DNA of 64,000 nucleotides from Pseudomonadota bacterium (GTDB lineage: Bacteria; Pseudomonadota; Gammaproteobacteria; Burkholderiales; Burkholderiaceae_C). The stretch spans positions 1 through 64,000 of the forward strand of contig CAUJHQ010000130.1 of the NCBI GenBank assembly GCA_963204815.1. The letters run 5' to 3'. The position numbers were made by a program, and so were the translations under genes. A model generated the notes under the pieces. That model was not told the origin of the DNA and made no database searches. It saw nothing but the letters and a program-made list of their open reading frames with translations. How positions within the stretch are numbered: the stretch's first letter is position 1; every line of letters begins with the position of its first letter. Shown here piece by piece: positions 54,534 to 62,865 of this stretch.

Positions 54534-54752
54534 GGCCTGTGCTGGTGGCTGCGACCACCGCACGCGGCGGGGGTCACGGGCTTCATTCGGGATCCTGGGG
54601 GGCCGCGCGGCTCGGCCGCGCTGGCGGGGCACGTCCGGTTCAACCGGTTCGGCTCTTGTCGGGGAGGCGCGGCACGAAGTGCCTGCGGCGCAGCGACAAA
54701 CGTTGGACCGACATTGTAGCGCCAGCCCCCGCGCCGTCCAGCGCGGGTGACG
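54534..54752 (-). promoter_or_regulatory. Upstream region of scpB with a candidate -10
   Basis: This 219-bp gap lies between the rluD stop and the scpB start. The minus strand carries TACAAT at 54718-54713, the best -10 match; no good -35 is present, and the leader would be about 170 nt. No gene is visible in the gap. Short GC inverted repeats occur but none has a T-tract. Confidence 0.4.
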
Positions 54753-55697
54753 TCAGCCCGCCACGGCGGCCCACGCGGCCGTGAAATCGGGCGGCGGCGC
54801 GGCCTCGAAGGCAAGCGCGCCGCCGCTGATCGGGTGAGCCAGTTCGAGCCGCCACGCGTGCAGCGCCTGGCGCGCCATGCCGAGCGCCGGCGCGCCGCCG
54901 TACAGAGCGTCGGCCACCAGCGGGTGCCCGCGCAACGCGAGGTGGACGCGGATCTGGTGCGTGCGCCCGGTGTGCAGCCGGCATTCCACCGCGCTGATGC
55001 CGCCGCGCTCGGCGACGCGGTGCACGTCCGTGCGCGCCGGCTTGCCGCTGGCGACGACGGCCATGCGCAGGCGCGAACCCGGGTCGCGGCCGATCGGCGC
55101 GTCGACCGTCTGCTCGGCCGGCTCGACGCGCCCGTGCGCCAGCGCGCGGTAGCGCCGCTGCACGTCGCGCGCGGCGATCATGCGCACCAGCGCGGTCACC
55201 GCCGGCAGGCTCTTGCCGACCAGCATGACGCCCGAGGTGTCCTTGTCGAGCCGGTGCACGATGCCGGCGCGCGGCAGGGTCGCCGCGGCCTCGTGGTGGG
55301 CGAGCAGGCCGTTGAGCAGCGTGCCCTGCCAGTGCCCCGGCGCGGGGTGGACGACGAGGCCGGCGGGCTTGTCGATCACCATCAGGTGCTCGTCCTCGAA
55401 CAGGATGGCCAGCGCCATCGCCTGCGGGCGGAAGGCGCGGCTCTCGTCGGTCGGCACCAGTTCCAGTTCGAGCCGCTGGCCGGCGCGCAGCCGGCGCGCG
55501 GGCGGCGCCGCGGGCGCGCCGTCCAGGCGCACGTGGCCGAGTTCGATCAGGTGCTGCAGGTGGCTGCGCGAGAACTCTGGCGCCAGCGCGACCAGCGCCT
55601 TATCGAGCCGCTGGCCGTGCAGCGCGGCGTCGACGACGGCGCTGCGGGTCTCGAACGGCGGCGCGCCGGGGTCGGCGCCGGTCTCGTCCTCGGCCAC
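54753..55697 (-). CDS. rluD: Ribosomal large-subunit pseudouridine synthase D
   Basis: About 314 residues: an S4 domain (GQRLDKALVALAPEFSRSHLQHLIE in two parts) and an RluA-type catalytic domain with GIVHRLDKDTSGVMLVG, where Asp is catalytic. It makes the pseudouridines of helix 69 (1911, 1915, 1917) in characterised members. No ATG fits; I chose GTG 55697, which gives the normal length and leaves room for a promoter. It is divergent from bamD, as in many proteobacteria. Confidence 0.92.
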   Translation of the reverse strand: MAEDETGADPGAPPFETRSAVVDAALHGQRLDKALVALAPEFSRSHLQHLIELGHVRLDGAPAAPPARRLRAGQRLELELVPTDESRAFRPQAMALAILFEDEHLMVIDKPAGLVVHPAPGHWQGTLLNGLLAHHEAAATLPRAGIVHRLDKDTSGVMLVGKSLPAVTALVRMIAARDVQRRYRALAHGRVEPAEQTVDAPIGRDPGSRLRMAVVASGKPARTDVHRVAERGGISAVECRLHTGRTHQIRVHLALRGHPLVADALYGGAPALGMARQALHAWRLELAHPISGGALAFEAAPPPDFTAAWAAVAG

Positions 55698-55723
55698 GCC
55701 GGGGTCCGCCGGGGGGGCCTCCC

Positions 55724-55729
55724 TATAAT
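55724..55729 (+). promoter_or_regulatory. -10 element of bamD, shared AT island with rluD
   Basis: A perfect TATAAT lies 30 bp before the bamD ATG and would start transcription near 55736. The -35 region is G-rich and not recognisable. The opposite strand reads ATTATA at the same place, 27 bp from the rluD start, so this short AT island may serve both genes. Confidence 0.6.
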
Positions 55730-55758
55730 CGGCGGCTTTCCCGACGCCTCGTCTTCCG

Positions 55759-56562
55759 ATGACCTTCTCCCTCTGGCAGCGTGGTGCCCTGCTCGGCACG
55801 ATCGCCGTCGCCCTGCAACTCGCGGGCTGCGCGACGGGTGGCGACGAATTCGCCGGCCGCAACGCCGAAAAATTGTATGCCGAGGCCAAGGACGACATCG
55901 ACGCCGGCGGCTACGAGCGCGCGATCAAGGCGCTCGAGCGCGTCGAGGGCCTGGCCGCCGGCACGCTGCTGTCGCAGCAGGCGCAGCTCGACCTCGCGTG
56001 GCTCTACTGGAAGACCGGCGAGAAGGCGCAGGCGCTGTCCAGCATCGACCGCTTCATCAAGCTGAACCCGTCGAGCGCCGGCCTCGACTACGCCATCTAC
56101 CTGCGTGGCCTGATCAACTTCAACGACGACCTCGGCCTGCTCGGCAGCTTCGCCGGCCAGGACCTGTCCGAGCGCGACCAGCGCGCCGCACGCGACGCCT
56201 GGCAGTCGTTCAAGCAGCTCGTCGACCAGTTCCCGACCTCGCGCTACGCGCCGGACGCGCGTGCGCGCATGGACTACATCGTCAACTCGCTCGCCGCCTA
56301 CGAAGTGCACGTGGCGCGCTACTACCTGCGGCGCGGCGCCTACCTCGCGGCGGCCAACCGCGCGCAGCAGACGGTGACCGACTTCCAGCAGACGCCGGCC
56401 ATCGAGGAGGCGCTGTACATCCTGGTGCAGGCCTACGACCGGCTCGAACTCACCCAGCTGCGCGACGCCGCCGACCGCGTGCTGCGCCTGAACTACCCGC
56501 AGAGCCGCTACCTCACCGAGGGCCTGGCCTCGAAGGAGCGGCCGTGGTGGAAGCTGTTCTGA
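55759..56562 (+). CDS. bamD: Outer membrane assembly lipoprotein BamD
   Basis: A 267-residue essential BAM-complex lipoprotein. The signal peptide ends with lipobox LQLAGC (Cys24). Five TPR-like repeats follow (starting KLYAEAKDDIDAGGYERAI). BamD contacts BamA POTRA5 and recognises the C-terminal signal of outer-membrane proteins. No Shine-Dalgarno sequence is evident, and the leader is about 23 nt. The bamD/rluD divergent pair is conserved. With bamA and bamB, three of the BAM subunits lie in this window. Confidence 0.96.
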   Translation: MTFSLWQRGALLGTIAVALQLAGCATGGDEFAGRNAEKLYAEAKDDIDAGGYERAIKALERVEGLAAGTLLSQQAQLDLAWLYWKTGEKAQALSSIDRFIKLNPSSAGLDYAIYLRGLINFNDDLGLLGSFAGQDLSERDQRAARDAWQSFKQLVDQFPTSRYAPDARARMDYIVNSLAAYEVHVARYYLRRGAYLAAANRAQQTVTDFQQTPAIEEALYILVQAYDRLELTQLRDAADRVLRLNYPQSRYLTEGLASKERPWWKLF

Positions 56563-56582
56563 GCGCCTGAGGCCGCGGCGCC

Positions 56583-58550
56583 TCAGTGCGCCAGCGCCAG
56601 TTCGCCCAGCCAGGCCATCGCATCGTCCTCGCCGTCCAGCGGCGTCATCGGCGGCAGCGCCGCGCGCAGCCGGGCGCCGTAGCCCATCTGCCGCATGCGC
56701 GGGTCGCAGACGACGAGCAGGCCGCGGTCGGTCTCGCTGCGGATCAGGCGCCCGGCGCCCTGCTTCAGCGAGATCGCCGCCTCGGCGAGGTGGAACTCGT
56801 TGAACGGGTCGCGACCCTGCGCCTTCAACTGGCGCACGCGCGCCTCGACCAGCGGGTCGTTCGGCGGCGGGAACGGCAGCTTGTCGATGACGACGCACTG
56901 CAGCGCGTCGCCCCGCATGTCGATGCCTTCCCAGAAGCTCTGCGAACCCACCAGCACGCAGCCGCGGCCGTCGCGGTAGCGCGCCAGCAGCGCGCGCCGC
57001 GGCTCGCTGCCCTGCACCAGCACCTGCAGTTCGTGGCCGTGGCGTTCGGCCTCCTCGCGCAGCGCTTCGGCGATCAGCGGCAGCACGCGCAGCGTGGTCG
57101 TCAACACGAAGGTGCGGCCGCCCAGCGCACCCGCCAGCCGTGCCGCCAGCCGCCCCACCTGCGCCGGGTGCGCGCTCTCGTTGGGCTTGGGGAAACGCGC
57201 CGGGATCCACAGCCGCGCGTGCGCCGCGTAGTCGAACGGGCTGCCGACGCGCAGCGTCGTCGCGTCTTCCAGCCCGGTGGCCGACGTGAACCACGTGAGC
57301 GCCTCGTCTGCACCCATCGTCGCCGACGTGAAGACCCAGGCCTTGGGCTGCAGCTGGCGCTGCGCCGACAGCATCTCGCGGATGTCCAGCGGGCTCTCCA
57401 CCAGGCGCGCCTGCTGCGGCGACAGATCGATCCAGCGCACGTGGCCTTCGGCGGTGTCGGCCTCGAAGGCGGCGGCGCGCGCGGCCAGCTCGCGTGCGCG
57501 CTGCTCCAGCTTGGCGAGGTCGGGGCCGACGGCGGCCACCGTGGCCAGAGCGTCGGCGGCATGGCGCAGTGCCGCGCCCAGCGCCTGCAGCGGTTCGACG
57601 AGCGCGCCGCCGGCGCCCCGTTCGTCCCAGCGCAGCTTGAGGAAGCCGCGCACCTCGCGCAGCGGCCCGGCACACGCCAGGCGCAGGTCGCGCGCGGCAC
57701 GGTCGACCTCGGCCTGGATCTCGCCCCAGCGCTGCAGGCCGCGCGCCTGCGCCAGCGTGGCGGCCAGCAGGTCGCGGCCGAAGTCGATGACCTGGCCGGT
57801 GCCGAAGATCTGCCCGAGGAACTGCACGCCGGTCTCGACGAGCTGGTGCGCTTCGTCGAAGACCGCCGCGTCCACCGTGGGCAGCAGCTCGGCGACGCCG
57901 CTGTCGCGCAGCGCCATGTCGGCGAAGAACAGGTGGTGGTTGACGACCACGAGGTCGGCCGCCATCGCCTCGCGGCGGGCCTGCATGACGTGGCAGTTGC
58001 GGTGCTCGGGGCACTCGGTGCCGAGGCAGTTCTCGCGCGTCGACGTGACGATGGGGATGACCGGCGAGCGCTCGTCCAGGCCCTCCACCTCGGCCAGGTC
58101 GCCGGTGCGCGTGGCCGGTGCCCAGGCCTCGATGCGGGCCAGCGCGCGCACCGCGAAGCGGTCGGGCAGCTGCGCAGTGGCACGCGCCTGCTGCAGGCGA
58201 TGGCGGCACAGGTAGCTGGCGCGGCCCTTCAGCAGCGCCATCTGCACCGGCACGCCGAGCGACTGCACCAGGCGCGGCAGGTCGCGCAGGAAGAGCTGGT
58301 CCTGCAGGCTCTTGGTGGCCGTGCTGATCAGCGCGCGCCGGCCCGACAGCAGCAGCGGCACCAGGTACGCAAAGGTCTTGCCGACCCCGGTGCCGGCCTC
58401 GGCGACGAGCGCGCTCCGGCCTTCGACCGCGTCGGCCACCGCGGCGGCCAGGCGATCCTGCGCCTCGCGCGGCAGGAAGCCGGGGTCGCTGCGCGCCAGC
58501 GGGCCGTCGGCCGCAAACGCCTTCGCGACCTCGCGCGCCAGCGCGCTCAT
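56583..58550 (-). CDS. XPD-like Fe-S DNA helicase (YoaA/DinG family)
   Basis: A 655-residue superfamily 2 helicase. Walker A is AEAGTGVGKT (50-59) and the DEAH box is at 232-235. Four Cys (115, 175, 180, 186) are placed to hold the [4Fe-4S] cluster of the XPD group. The conserved VVVNHHLFFAD follows the cluster, and the C-terminal motor has VLVGSQSFWEGIDMRG and GRLIRSETD. Both YoaA and DinG unwind damage-related structures (5'-to-3'); length and sequence favour YoaA-like. No LexA box is seen upstream. It converges with bamD. Confidence 0.92.
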   Translation of the reverse strand: MSALAREVAKAFAADGPLARSDPGFLPREAQDRLAAAVADAVEGRSALVAEAGTGVGKTFAYLVPLLLSGRRALISTATKSLQDQLFLRDLPRLVQSLGVPVQMALLKGRASYLCRHRLQQARATAQLPDRFAVRALARIEAWAPATRTGDLAEVEGLDERSPVIPIVTSTRENCLGTECPEHRNCHVMQARREAMAADLVVVNHHLFFADMALRDSGVAELLPTVDAAVFDEAHQLVETGVQFLGQIFGTGQVIDFGRDLLAATLAQARGLQRWGEIQAEVDRAARDLRLACAGPLREVRGFLKLRWDERGAGGALVEPLQALGAALRHAADALATVAAVGPDLAKLEQRARELAARAAAFEADTAEGHVRWIDLSPQQARLVESPLDIREMLSAQRQLQPKAWVFTSATMGADEALTWFTSATGLEDATTLRVGSPFDYAAHARLWIPARFPKPNESAHPAQVGRLAARLAGALGGRTFVLTTTLRVLPLIAEALREEAERHGHELQVLVQGSEPRRALLARYRDGRGCVLVGSQSFWEGIDMRGDALQCVVIDKLPFPPPNDPLVEARVRQLKAQGRDPFNEFHLAEAAISLKQGAGRLIRSETDRGLLVVCDPRMRQMGYGARLRAALPPMTPLDGEDDAMAWLGELALAH

Positions 58551-58580
58551 CGGACAGCCTTCCGCGCTGCGCGCTCCGGG

Positions 58581-58614
58581 ATGAGCGCTTGGGAGCGGCC
58601 CGGCGCGCTCATCG
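58581..58614. repeat. Inverted repeat between DUF465 gene and helicase
   Basis: Perfect 9-bp arms, GATGAGCGC (58581-58589) and GCGCTCATC (58606-58614), are separated by 16 bases. The element lies in the 75-bp gap between the DUF465 stop and the helicase start on the minus strand. It could fold as a hairpin in the shared transcript; there is no T-tract. Confidence 0.5.
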
Positions 58615-58625
58615 GGCGCCGCCCT

Positions 58626-58829
58626 TCACGCGGGTTCCGGAGGTTCGAGTTCGGATTCGAGACGCGCGATCTGGTCGCGCAGCGCGAGGCGGCGCTTCTT
58701 CAGCCGCCGCAGCGTGAGGTCGTCGGCCGGCCGGTCGAGCACGTTGCGGTCGATGAGGTCGTCGAGGTCGGCATGCTCCATGCGCAGCTCGATCAGGCGG
58801 CGCTGTGGGGAATGCAGGTTCTCGTCCAT
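58626..58829 (-). CDS. DUF465 (YdcH-like) small coiled-coil protein
   Basis: A 67-residue protein with a charged helical hairpin: RLIELRMEHADLDDLID then LTLRRLKKRRLALRDQIARLE. This matches the DUF465/YdcH family, whose function is unknown. It lies 75 bp upstream of the helicase on the same strand and is divergent from the PP2C gene, sharing a short palindromic promoter region. The start ATG 58829 is the only sensible one. Confidence 0.9.
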   Translation of the reverse strand: MDENLHSPQRRLIELRMEHADLDDLIDRNVLDRPADDLTLRRLKKRRLALRDQIARLESELEPPEPA

Positions 58830-58850
58830 TGCTGCACAGGTGCTCGGGCA

Positions 58851-58870
58851 GGCTGAGTTTATATTCAGCC
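58851..58870. promoter_or_regulatory. Palindromic bidirectional promoter for DUF465 and PP2C genes
   Basis: Arms GGCTGA (58851-58856) and TCAGCC (58865-58870) flank an AT-rich centre. The plus strand reads TATATT at 58860-58865 and the minus strand TATAAA at 58863-58858, so -10 elements for both genes overlap inside the palindrome. For the PP2C gene the predicted +1 falls on the A of ATG 58872. No clear -35 is visible on either strand. Confidence 0.55.
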
Positions 58871-58871
58871 G

Positions 58872-59642
58872 ATGCCCCCGAGCACCCTGCCGAGCTTCCG
58901 CATCGCCGCCGCGACGGGCCTGCACCGCGGCGACCGCGCGTACCAGCAGGACCAGGTCGAGATCATCGTCCACGATCGGGTCGGCGGCTGTGCGCTGGCC
59001 ATCGTCGCCGACGGCATGGGCGGCAAGAGCGGCGGCCGCAAGGCGGCCGACCAGGTGCTGCTCACCGGCCGCCAGCTCTTCGAGCGCTACGCGCCAAACC
59101 ACGACGACGCGGCCGACCTGCTCAAGCAACTGGTCAACGAGTCGCACCTGATGATCAAGCTGACGGCGATCACGTCCGAGGAGGAGCCGCACAGCACGGT
59201 CGCCGCCTTCGTGCTGCTGCCCAGCCTGGCCTGCCAGGTGATCCACGCCGGCGACTCGCGCGTCTACCACTTCCGCGGCGCCGACCTCGTCAAGCGCACC
59301 ACCGACCACTCGTTCGTGCAGCGCCTGATCGACGAAGGCAAGATCAGCGAGGAGGCGGCGAACACGCACCCGCAGTCCAACCTGCTGACCGGCTGCCTGG
59401 GCACCCACGCCGACCCGCCGATCACGCCCTGGCGCATCGACGCGCTGCAGGTCGGCGACAGCGTCATGGCCTGCTCCGACGGGCTGTGGCACTACTTCAC
59501 GCCGAAGGAAATCGGCGCCATCGTGCACGCGCTGCCGCCGCGCGAAGCGAGCGAGATGCTCGTCAGCAAGGCGCGCCAGCGCGCCCGTGGCGGCGGCGAC
59601 AACCTGTCGCTGGCGCTGATGCGCATCGAGCCGCTGAAGTAG
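58872..59642 (+). CDS. PP2C-family serine/threonine phosphatase
   Basis: A 256-residue metal-dependent phosphatase with all main PP2C motifs: YQQDQVE (metal Asp), VADGMGG, HAGDSRVYHFRG, TTDHSFVQ, ACSDGLW and GGGDNLSL. It removes phosphate from Ser/Thr in proteins, but the partner kinase is not encoded here. The ATG follows a palindromic promoter directly, with no room for a Shine-Dalgarno sequence, so the mRNA may be leaderless. It ends 6 bp from the convergent hypothetical gene. Confidence 0.92.
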   Translation: MPPSTLPSFRIAAATGLHRGDRAYQQDQVEIIVHDRVGGCALAIVADGMGGKSGGRKAADQVLLTGRQLFERYAPNHDDAADLLKQLVNESHLMIKLTAITSEEEPHSTVAAFVLLPSLACQVIHAGDSRVYHFRGADLVKRTTDHSFVQRLIDEGKISEEAANTHPQSNLLTGCLGTHADPPITPWRIDALQVGDSVMACSDGLWHYFTPKEIGAIVHALPPREASEMLVSKARQRARGGGDNLSLALMRIEPLK

Positions 59643-59648
59643 CGGCCT

Positions 59649-60239
59649 TCAGCGCGCCGGCAGCGCCGGCGTCGGCAACGGTTCGGCGGACTTCTGGCGC
59701 GCCTTGCGCTCGGCTTCGCGGCGGCGGATCTTCTCTCGTTCGGCCTCGGCGGCCTCGCGGCGTTCGCGCGCCGCCTCGGCGCGGCGGGCCGCTGCCACGG
59801 CGCTGGCGGTGTTCTGGCGCGGCGGCCGCAAGGCCGCGCTGGCGGCTGGCGCGGCGGCCGGCGCGGCGACCACGGCGGCCGGCGGCGGCGCTTCCGGCGT
59901 CGGCGCGGGCGGCGGCGGCCGCACCAGCGTTTCCTGACGCCGCTGTTCCACCTCGCGCTCGCGCTCGGCCGCGCGGCGGCGCCGCTCGGCGTCGTCGAGG
60001 TCGAGTTCGCGCCGCCGCAGCGGTTCCAGCGCGGCGCGACGCTGGGCGCGCGCCTCCTCCAGGCAGGCGTTGACAGCGAAGCGCGACTGGCAGGCCTGCA
60101 CGTCGGCGCCGTGGCGCGCCTCGATGCGCCGCCGCTCGGCGTCGAGGCGGGCGCGCTCGCCGGCGTCGTCGGCTGCCAGGGACGGCGCCGCGGCCGACGC
60201 GGCCAGCACCGCCATCACGAAGGCGCGGCCGCGGCCCAT
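59649..60239 (-). CDS. Exported Arg/Ala-rich protein of unknown function
   Basis: A 196-residue protein I cannot assign. It has a signal peptide (about 1-22, ending SLAAD) and a paired-Cys segment ADVQACQSRFAVNACLEEA (about 45-63). A strongly charged Arg/Glu helix follows (about 64-105), then a Pro/Ala-rich linker (about 106-140) and a second Arg/Ala/Glu-rich helix to the end. The two Cys are nine apart and could form a disulfide in the periplasm. It starts 1 bp after the zapE stop on the same strand, so it is co-transcribed with odhB-lpdA-zapE. Confidence 0.75.
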   Translation of the reverse strand: MGRGRAFVMAVLAASAAAPSLAADDAGERARLDAERRRIEARHGADVQACQSRFAVNACLEEARAQRRAALEPLRRRELDLDDAERRRRAAEREREVEQRRQETLVRPPPPAPTPEAPPPAAVVAAPAAAPAASAALRPPRQNTASAVAAARRAEAARERREAAEAEREKIRRREAERKARQKSAEPLPTPALPAR

Positions 60240-60240
60240 C

Positions 60241-61338
60241 TCAGGTCAGCCCGGTGTCGACCTCGCGCCGCTCGAGCGCGAGGAACTCGGCCGACTGCAT
60301 CTCGGCCAGGCGCGAGACGGTGCGCGGGAACTCGTGCGCGAGCGGCCCTTCGGTGTAGAGCTGCTCGGGCGGCACCGCCGCCGACACGATGAGCTTCACG
60401 CGCCGGTCGTACAGCACGTCGACGAGCCACGTGAAGCGGCGCGCCTCGCTGGCCATGCGCGGCGCCATCTGCGGCACGTTGGACAGCAGCAGCGTGTGAA
60501 AGCGCGACGCCAGCTCGAGGTAGTCGTTCTGCGAACGCGGGCCGCCGCACAGCGTCTTGAAGTCGAACCACACCACGCCGCCGGCGCGCCGCCAGGCCCG
60601 CAGCTGGCGACTCTCGATGTTCAGCACCGGGTCCTCGTCGCGCGCCTCGGCGAGCTGGGCGAAGGCACGCTCCATCGCCGCGTCGGCGGCCTCGCCGAGC
60701 GGGCAGTGGTACATCTCGACCTGCTGTAGCGTGCGCTGGCGATAGTCGACGCCGGCGTCGACGTTGACGACCTCAAGCCGGCTCTTCAGCAACTCGATGG
60801 CGGGCAGGATGCGGTCGCGGTGCAGGCCGTTCGGGTACAGCCCGTCGGGATGGAAGTTCGAGGTCGTGACGATGCTGACGCGGTTGGCGAACAGCGCGTC
60901 CAGCAGGCGGTGCAGGATCATCGCGTCGGTCACGTCGGCGACGTGGAACTCGTCGAAGCAGATCAGCCGGAAGCGGCGCGCGATGCGCCTGCCCAGCTCG
61001 TCCAGCGGGTTGACCGTGCCCTTCAGGTCCTGCAGCTCGCGGTGCACCTCGCGCATGAACTCGTGGAAGTGCAGGCGCGTCTTGCGCGTCAGCGGCACGC
61101 TCTGGAAGAAGCAGTCCATCAGGAAGCTCTTGCCGCGCCCGACGCCGCCGTACATGTAGACGCCGCGCGGGATCGGCGGGCGCACCAGCAGCTTCGTCAC
61201 CGCGTTGCTGCGGCGCGCCTTGTAGTCGGCCCACTCCTTCTCGCAGCGCTCGAGCGCCGCCACCGCATGCAGCTGCGCCTCGTCGGCGCGGTAGCCGCGC
61301 TCGGCGAGGGTGGATTCGTAGAGTTGGCGGACGCTCAA
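60241..61338 (-). CDS. zapE: Cell division protein ZapE (AFG1-like ATPase)
   Basis: A 365-residue P-loop ATPase with Walker A GGVGRGKS (64-71) and Walker B LICFDEFHVAD. ZapE acts at the Z-ring at late constriction or under stress in E. coli; the eukaryotic relative AFG1 is mitochondrial. The position downstream of lpdA is conserved in Burkholderiales. It is separated from lpdA by 98 bp that contain a repeat element. Confidence 0.93.
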   Translation of the reverse strand: MSVRQLYESTLAERGYRADEAQLHAVAALERCEKEWADYKARRSNAVTKLLVRPPIPRGVYMYGGVGRGKSFLMDCFFQSVPLTRKTRLHFHEFMREVHRELQDLKGTVNPLDELGRRIARRFRLICFDEFHVADVTDAMILHRLLDALFANRVSIVTTSNFHPDGLYPNGLHRDRILPAIELLKSRLEVVNVDAGVDYRQRTLQQVEMYHCPLGEAADAAMERAFAQLAEARDEDPVLNIESRQLRAWRRAGGVVWFDFKTLCGGPRSQNDYLELASRFHTLLLSNVPQMAPRMASEARRFTWLVDVLYDRRVKLIVSAAVPPEQLYTEGPLAHEFPRTVSRLAEMQSAEFLALERREVDTGLT

Positions 61339-61395
61339 CGGTGGAACTTCGATTCAGGCCCCGGCGCGGATCCGGCTCTGCCGGTCCGCAGCCGG

Positions 61396-61437
61396 AGCCC
61401 CCTCGGGGGGCAGCGACCGGGAGGGCGCTTGGGGGCT
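61396..61437. repeat. REP-like GC-rich intergenic element
   Basis: In the 98-bp zapE/lpdA gap, AGCCCCC (61396-61402) can pair either with the adjacent GGGGGG (61405-61410) or perfectly with GGGGGCT (61431-61437). This C-run/G-run layout resembles short dispersed elements that I recall from intergenic regions of Burkholderiales. On the minus strand it is at the 3' end of lpdA and may act as a transcript-end or stability hairpin. Confidence 0.5.
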
Positions 61438-62855
61438 CAAAAGTTCAGCGTGCGCTTGTCGACGGCGAGCGCGGCTTCCTTCGTCGCTTCGCTGAGCGAC
61501 GGGTGCGCGTGGCAGATGCGCGCGATGTCCTCCGCGCTGGCGCGGAATTCCATCGCCACCACCGCCTCGGCGATCAGTTCGCTGGCCATCGGGCCGACGA
61601 TGTGCACGCCCAGGATCTCGTCGGTGGCCGCGTCGGCGAGGAACTTGACCATGCCGGTGGTGTCGCCGAGCGCGCGCGCGCGGCCGTTGGCCATGAAGGG
61701 GAAGCTGCCGGCCTTGTAGGCGCGGCCCTCGGCCTTCAGCTGCTGCTCGGTCTTGCCGACCCAGGCGATCTCGGGGCTCGTGTAGATGACCCACGGGATG
61801 GTGTTGAAGTTGACGTGCCCGTGCTGGCCGGCAATGCGCTCGGCCACCGCGACGCCCTCTTCCTCCGCCTTGTGCGCCAGCATCGGTCCGCGCACCACGT
61901 CGCCCACGGCCCAGACGCCGGGCAGGTTGGTGCGGCACTCGTCGTCGACGACGATGGCGCCGCGCTCGTCGAGCTTCAGGCCCACGGCGTCGGCGTTCAG
62001 GCCGTTCGTGTTCGGCACGCGGCCGATCGACACGATGAGCTTGTCGACCTCGAGCTTCTGCGCGCCGCCCTTGGCGTCGGTGTAGGCCACGCTCACGCCG
62101 CCCTTGGCGGCCTTGATCTCGCCGACCTTCACGCCGAGCTCGATCTTCAGGCCCTGCTTCGTGAAGGCCTTGTGCGCTTCCTTGGCGATCTGCTCGTCGA
62201 CCGCGCCCAGGAAGGTGGGCAGCGCCTCGAGCACGGTGACCTGCGCACCGAGGCGGCGCCAGACCGAACCCATCTCGAGGCCGATGACGCCGCTGCCGAT
62301 GAGGCCCAGCTTCTTCGGCACCGCGCCGACGCGAAGCGCGCCGTCGTTGCTGAGCACGGTCTCCTCGTCGAACGGCACCCCCGGCAGCGCACGCGCGTTC
62401 GAGCCGGTGGCGACGATCACCTGCTTGGCGACCAGCGTCTCGCCGCCCACCGCGATTTCCCAGCCGCCGTCGACCGCCTTCACGAACGAGCCGCGGCCGT
62501 GGAAGAACGTCACCTTGTTCTTCTTGAACAGGTAGAGGATGCCGTCGTTGTTCTGCTTCACGACGGTGTCCTTGCGGGCCAGCATCTTCTTCACGTCGAT
62601 GCTGAGGTCCTTCAGGCCGATGCCGTGGTCGGCGAACGAGTGCGCCGCGTGCTCGTAGTGCTCGCTGCTCTGCAGCAGTGCCTTGCTCGGGATGCAGCCC
62701 ACGTTCGTGCAGGTGCCGCCCGGCGCCGGGCCGCCCTTCTCGTTCTTCCACTCGTCGATGCACGCCGTGTTGAAGCCGAGCTGGGCGGCGCGGATCGCGC
62801 CGATGTAGCCACCGGGGCCGCCGCCGATGACGACGACGTCGAAGTTCTTGCTCAT
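61437..62855 (-). CDS. lpdA: Dihydrolipoyl dehydrogenase (E3)
   Basis: A 472-residue flavoprotein, the E3 component that reoxidises dihydrolipoamide with NAD+. The FAD-binding motif is [12 protein letters not shown] and the redox-active pair is Cys49 and Cys54 ([13 protein letters not shown]). The C-terminal His-Glu dyad is in [10 protein letters not shown]. It directly follows odhB (10 bp), so it probably serves the 2-oxoglutarate dehydrogenase complex. Confidence 0.97.
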   Translation of the reverse strand: MSKNFDVVVIGGGPGGYIGAIRAAQLGFNTACIDEWKNEKGGPAPGGTCTNVGCIPSKALLQSSEHYEHAAHSFADHGIGLKDLSIDVKKMLARKDTVVKQNNDGILYLFKKNKVTFFHGRGSFVKAVDGGWEIAVGGETLVAKQVIVATGSNARALPGVPFDEETVLSNDGALRVGAVPKKLGLIGSGVIGLEMGSVWRRLGAQVTVLEALPTFLGAVDEQIAKEAHKAFTKQGLKIELGVKVGEIKAAKGGVSVAYTDAKGGAQKLEVDKLIVSIGRVPNTNGLNADAVGLKLDERGAIVVDDECRTNLPGVWAVGDVVRGPMLAHKAEEEGVAVAERIAGQHGHVNFNTIPWVIYTSPEIAWVGKTEQQLKAEGRAYKAGSFPFMANGRARALGDTTGMVKFLADAATDEILGVHIVGPMASELIAEAVVAMEFRASAEDIARICHAHPSLSEATKEAALAVDKRTLNF

Positions 62856-62865
62856 CGTCGTGGCC

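Noticed and set aside
56583-58550. SOS control of the XPD-like helicase
   Set aside because: No CTGT-N8-ACAG operator is visible in the region upstream of its start or upstream of the DUF465 gene.
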